From positions 372,001 to 436,000 of the forward strand of contig CATKHK010000022.1 of NCBI GenBank assembly GCA_949751835.1: 64,000 nucleotides of DNA. The letters run 5' to 3'. Position 1 is the first letter of the stretch, and the number at the start of each line of letters is the position of its first letter. The position numbers were made by a program, and so were the translations under genes. The notes beneath the pieces are model-generated. The model saw only the letters and a list, made by a program, of their open reading frames with translations. It was not told the origin of the DNA and did no database searches. This document shows, one piece after another, positions 62,073 to 64,000 of this stretch. Source of the stretch: Blepharisma japonicum (taxonomy: Eukaryota > Ciliophora > Heterotrichea > Heterotrichida > Blepharismidae).

Positions 62073-63284
62073 TTAAAAATTGATATCACTCTTGGCAAAA
62101 AGATTCAAAAATTCTGGCTCAAGAGAACTTAAAAATGGCAAAGTCTGGCTGATTTTAGATTTGCTGACTGAACTCTTTGCTCTGATGGTCTTTTGTTTGC
62201 TCATCTTATTAATCCTGATATTCCTTTTTTCGAAAAATCTACAGTTTTCATCTTCAATTTCAGTAACATTAGATTTCCCCCTTCTTGTTGGAGTTGCAGT
62301 ATAAAGGTTTTTTTGCCTTTTGTTTACAATCAATGGTATATCTATAAACTTTTGCTGCCTTTTGGCAGACCAAGCTCGAGAATTAGAACTTGACTCTTTT
62401 TCCTCGCGAGATTTAATCTTTCCTTTTGTTGATGCAGATCGTTGCTCTCTTGCAATTCCAGCCTCCAAGTTCTTTATTTCTACAGGATCAATCATAGAAT
62501 GGGTTCTTTCTTTACGAGTTTCTTTTCTATCGTTTAAATTAACAGGCATTGTGCTTGAAAATGGATCTTCCTCAGGATGATCTGATGAAGTAGGTGAAGG
62601 AAGCAAAGTATCGAACATATTATCAAGCTCTGGATATTCAAGCTGATGTTTTTTTGGGATGTAGTCTAATCCAATTGCTTTAGGTGGAGTCTTGTGCCTT
62701 GAAGGTGGTCTTAATTTGCTTGGTAGTATCTTTATAGGCTGCCTCTCTCTGCTTTTAGGCTCCATAAGCCCATTCAGCTTCTATATAGCACTTACTGTAA
62801 AAACTTTATCCTCTAAATCACAAATATTCGCATTTTGGCGACAGGGTGGACGTTTCCTGATTTCTAGTGCTTCGTTCTCTTCTAGAGAATCGTCATCCAG
62901 GGATATAACTTTGGCCCCTGAAGGATTTTTGGAGAATTCCAAGGAAGGCTCTGTAGGGATGCTGGGCTGAGGAACTCCTTTTTTTAAAGGGATCCTCTTT
63001 TTTCTCGATGTGGTTGGTCTTCCATTCATCGTTGATGAATATTCAGGAAAACTCTGTCTAGCTGGCCTATTATGGCCAATTTGTTTTGTATTTTCTGATT
63101 TCCTTCCTTGAATTTCAGAGTGGCTTGCAATTGATTTTTTCTTCAAACCGTGAGTTTCATCTTGGGGTGCAGTTCCAGCTCTCAACAAGTTTTCCCTGAA
63201 TTGAATTTACCATGGAGTGCCATGAGGTATTTGCCATGATGTTGAGTTTATTGGCTCCTCAGATACTTTTAAAGAACTCCTCAT
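62073..63284 (-). CDS. Hypothetical basic, disordered protein (two mini-introns)
   Basis: 393 residues after removal of 15-nt introns at 63196-63210 (GTAAATTCAATTCAG) and 62781-62795 (GTAAGTGCTATATAG). The first intron joins MRSSLKVSEEPINSTSWQIP... to the main frame; the second joins two otherwise separate open pieces in phase 0. The protein is rich in Lys, Arg, Ser and Pro with NLS-like clusters ('TSRKKRIPLKK', 'SAKRQQKF') and no clear domain. Nuclear or microtubule association is possible, not shown. Confidence 0.7.
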
Positions 63285-63913
63285 TTTCAGCTTAATTAAA
63301 AATAGGAGTAATTTAACTTAGATGAAATCCCAGTTTCAATCTCTTTTGTATATTTCAGTTCAGTTTTTAATTAAAATTAACTCTGGGCTATTTATGGATA
63401 AAATTTCAATGATTAATTTGATATTAGTCTGCAAATAAAGGTATATGGACTAAGCTTTAGGCAGCATATGCTAATTAAGATATCAGTTAATAATTTAAAA
63501 TATGTTTAAGCAACCAAATATTTTTTTAATATATTTAAAGAAAGAAAAATTTCTAAATTTATAGCCAAAAACAAAAATTATCAATATTTATTAAAGATAC
63601 TGAAATGAGATTGAAAAAGAATCTCTTTGAAAAATTGCTACTAAATTTATGGTAATATTCCAAATAGAATATAATAAATATGTTTTATTATCTTAGCTTC
63701 AGTTAAAAGTCCATTCAAAAGCGTGCATGCAAAATTACAGACAAAAGTATGTTTGAATTATCATTTTGGAGATCATAAATTTTTTTAAGTATTATATTAT
63801 ATTTTCCCCAATTTTAATTCATATTAAGATTTAAGAACACGAAACAAAATTTATTTGCCTTTTGGGTCTCTCTCATTTAAAGCCAAAACAATTAATTTAA
63901 TTTTAGTTCACTC
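63285..63913. other. Long divergent intergenic region
   Basis: About 630 bp of AT-rich sequence between divergent genes; no feature recognised. Confidence 0.5.
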
Positions 63914-64000
63914 ATGTTGAGAAATCATATTAATATGAATGCTGACAATAATGAGTACGAAGAGATGTTCAATACACGAAGAAGGGCCAAACCAATGGCT
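63914..64000 (+). CDS. Start of a gene running off the right edge (partial)
   Basis: An open frame begins MLRNHINMNADNNEYEEMFN and continues to the window edge (29 codons). A second in-frame ATG at 63935 could be the true start. Codon use looks coding. Too short to identify. Confidence 0.4.
   Translation, partial: MLRNHINMNADNNEYEEMFNTRRRAKPMA

Noticed and set aside
1-64000. Mobile elements, tRNA or rRNA genes
   Set aside because: No transposase, reverse transcriptase, terminal repeats or cloverleaf-like sequence could be supported by eye; a tRNAscan and repeat search would be decisive.

Overview
This window is almost certainly heterotrich ciliate DNA of the Blepharisma type. It is AT-rich and gene-dense. 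In-frame TGA has to be read as tryptophan in most genes (kinase 'DI-W-SxG' motifs, the AMSH 'LGWIHTHP' motif and MORN repeats all use it), while TAA and TAG are the only stops. Seventeen introns can be placed, and all are 15 or 16 nt long, GT..AG, with an A exactly six bases from the 3' end. Stentor has similar tiny introns but uses the standard code, so UGA=Trp plus 15/16-nt introns points to Blepharisma. I saw no rRNA, tRNA, CRISPR or recognisable mobile element. All start/stop choices below assume UGA=Trp.

Layout. 1-6819: a tandem duplication of a PP2C phosphatase gene together with the 3' end of a Sec1/Munc18 gene (one partial and two whole PP2C copies, two decaying Sec1 tails, one intact Sec1). 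7023-19845: a lipidated pseudokinase, a RING/PHR E3-like protein, a CaaX-tailed coiled-coil protein, an NCBP3-like cap-binding protein, a MORN-repeat protein, cytoskeletal-looking proteins and a 7TM-RGS receptor-like protein. 20002-26602: two eIF4A-like helicases with every catalytic motif altered in the same way, flanking citrate synthase and radial spoke protein 3. 27296-37394: a pair of small paralogues, SIN1 (TORC2), coiled-coil proteins, a Rab, a PNUTS-like PP1 regulator and SGT1. 38131-44719: a DYRK kinase, a radial-spoke-head (RSPH4/6) pseudogene, membrane proteins including a SERINC, small proteins and RPB6. 44953-52278: a four-CNB cGMP-dependent kinase, a CCDC15-like protein, an acylated kelch-like protein and a LAMMER kinase. 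52407-58736: a 2109-residue protein with three ~497-residue repeats that look like thioredoxin folds without CxxC. 58760-63284: AMSH, a rhodanese-DSP phosphatase, a coiled-coil protein and a basic disordered protein. A last gene starts at 63914 and runs off the window.

Themes. Many products belong to phosphorylation signalling (PP2C, pseudokinase, DYRK, PKG, LAMMER, MKP-like, PNUTS, SIN1) and to cilia/basal bodies (RSP3, RSPH4/6 relic, MORN, TFxPxI repeats, CCDC15-like). Five gene products start Met-Gly with nearby Cys, the pattern of myristoylated/palmitoylated membrane proteins. Spacing is extremely tight: 27 bp between divergent starts, 18 bp between tandem genes, and convergent genes that share overlapping stop codons.
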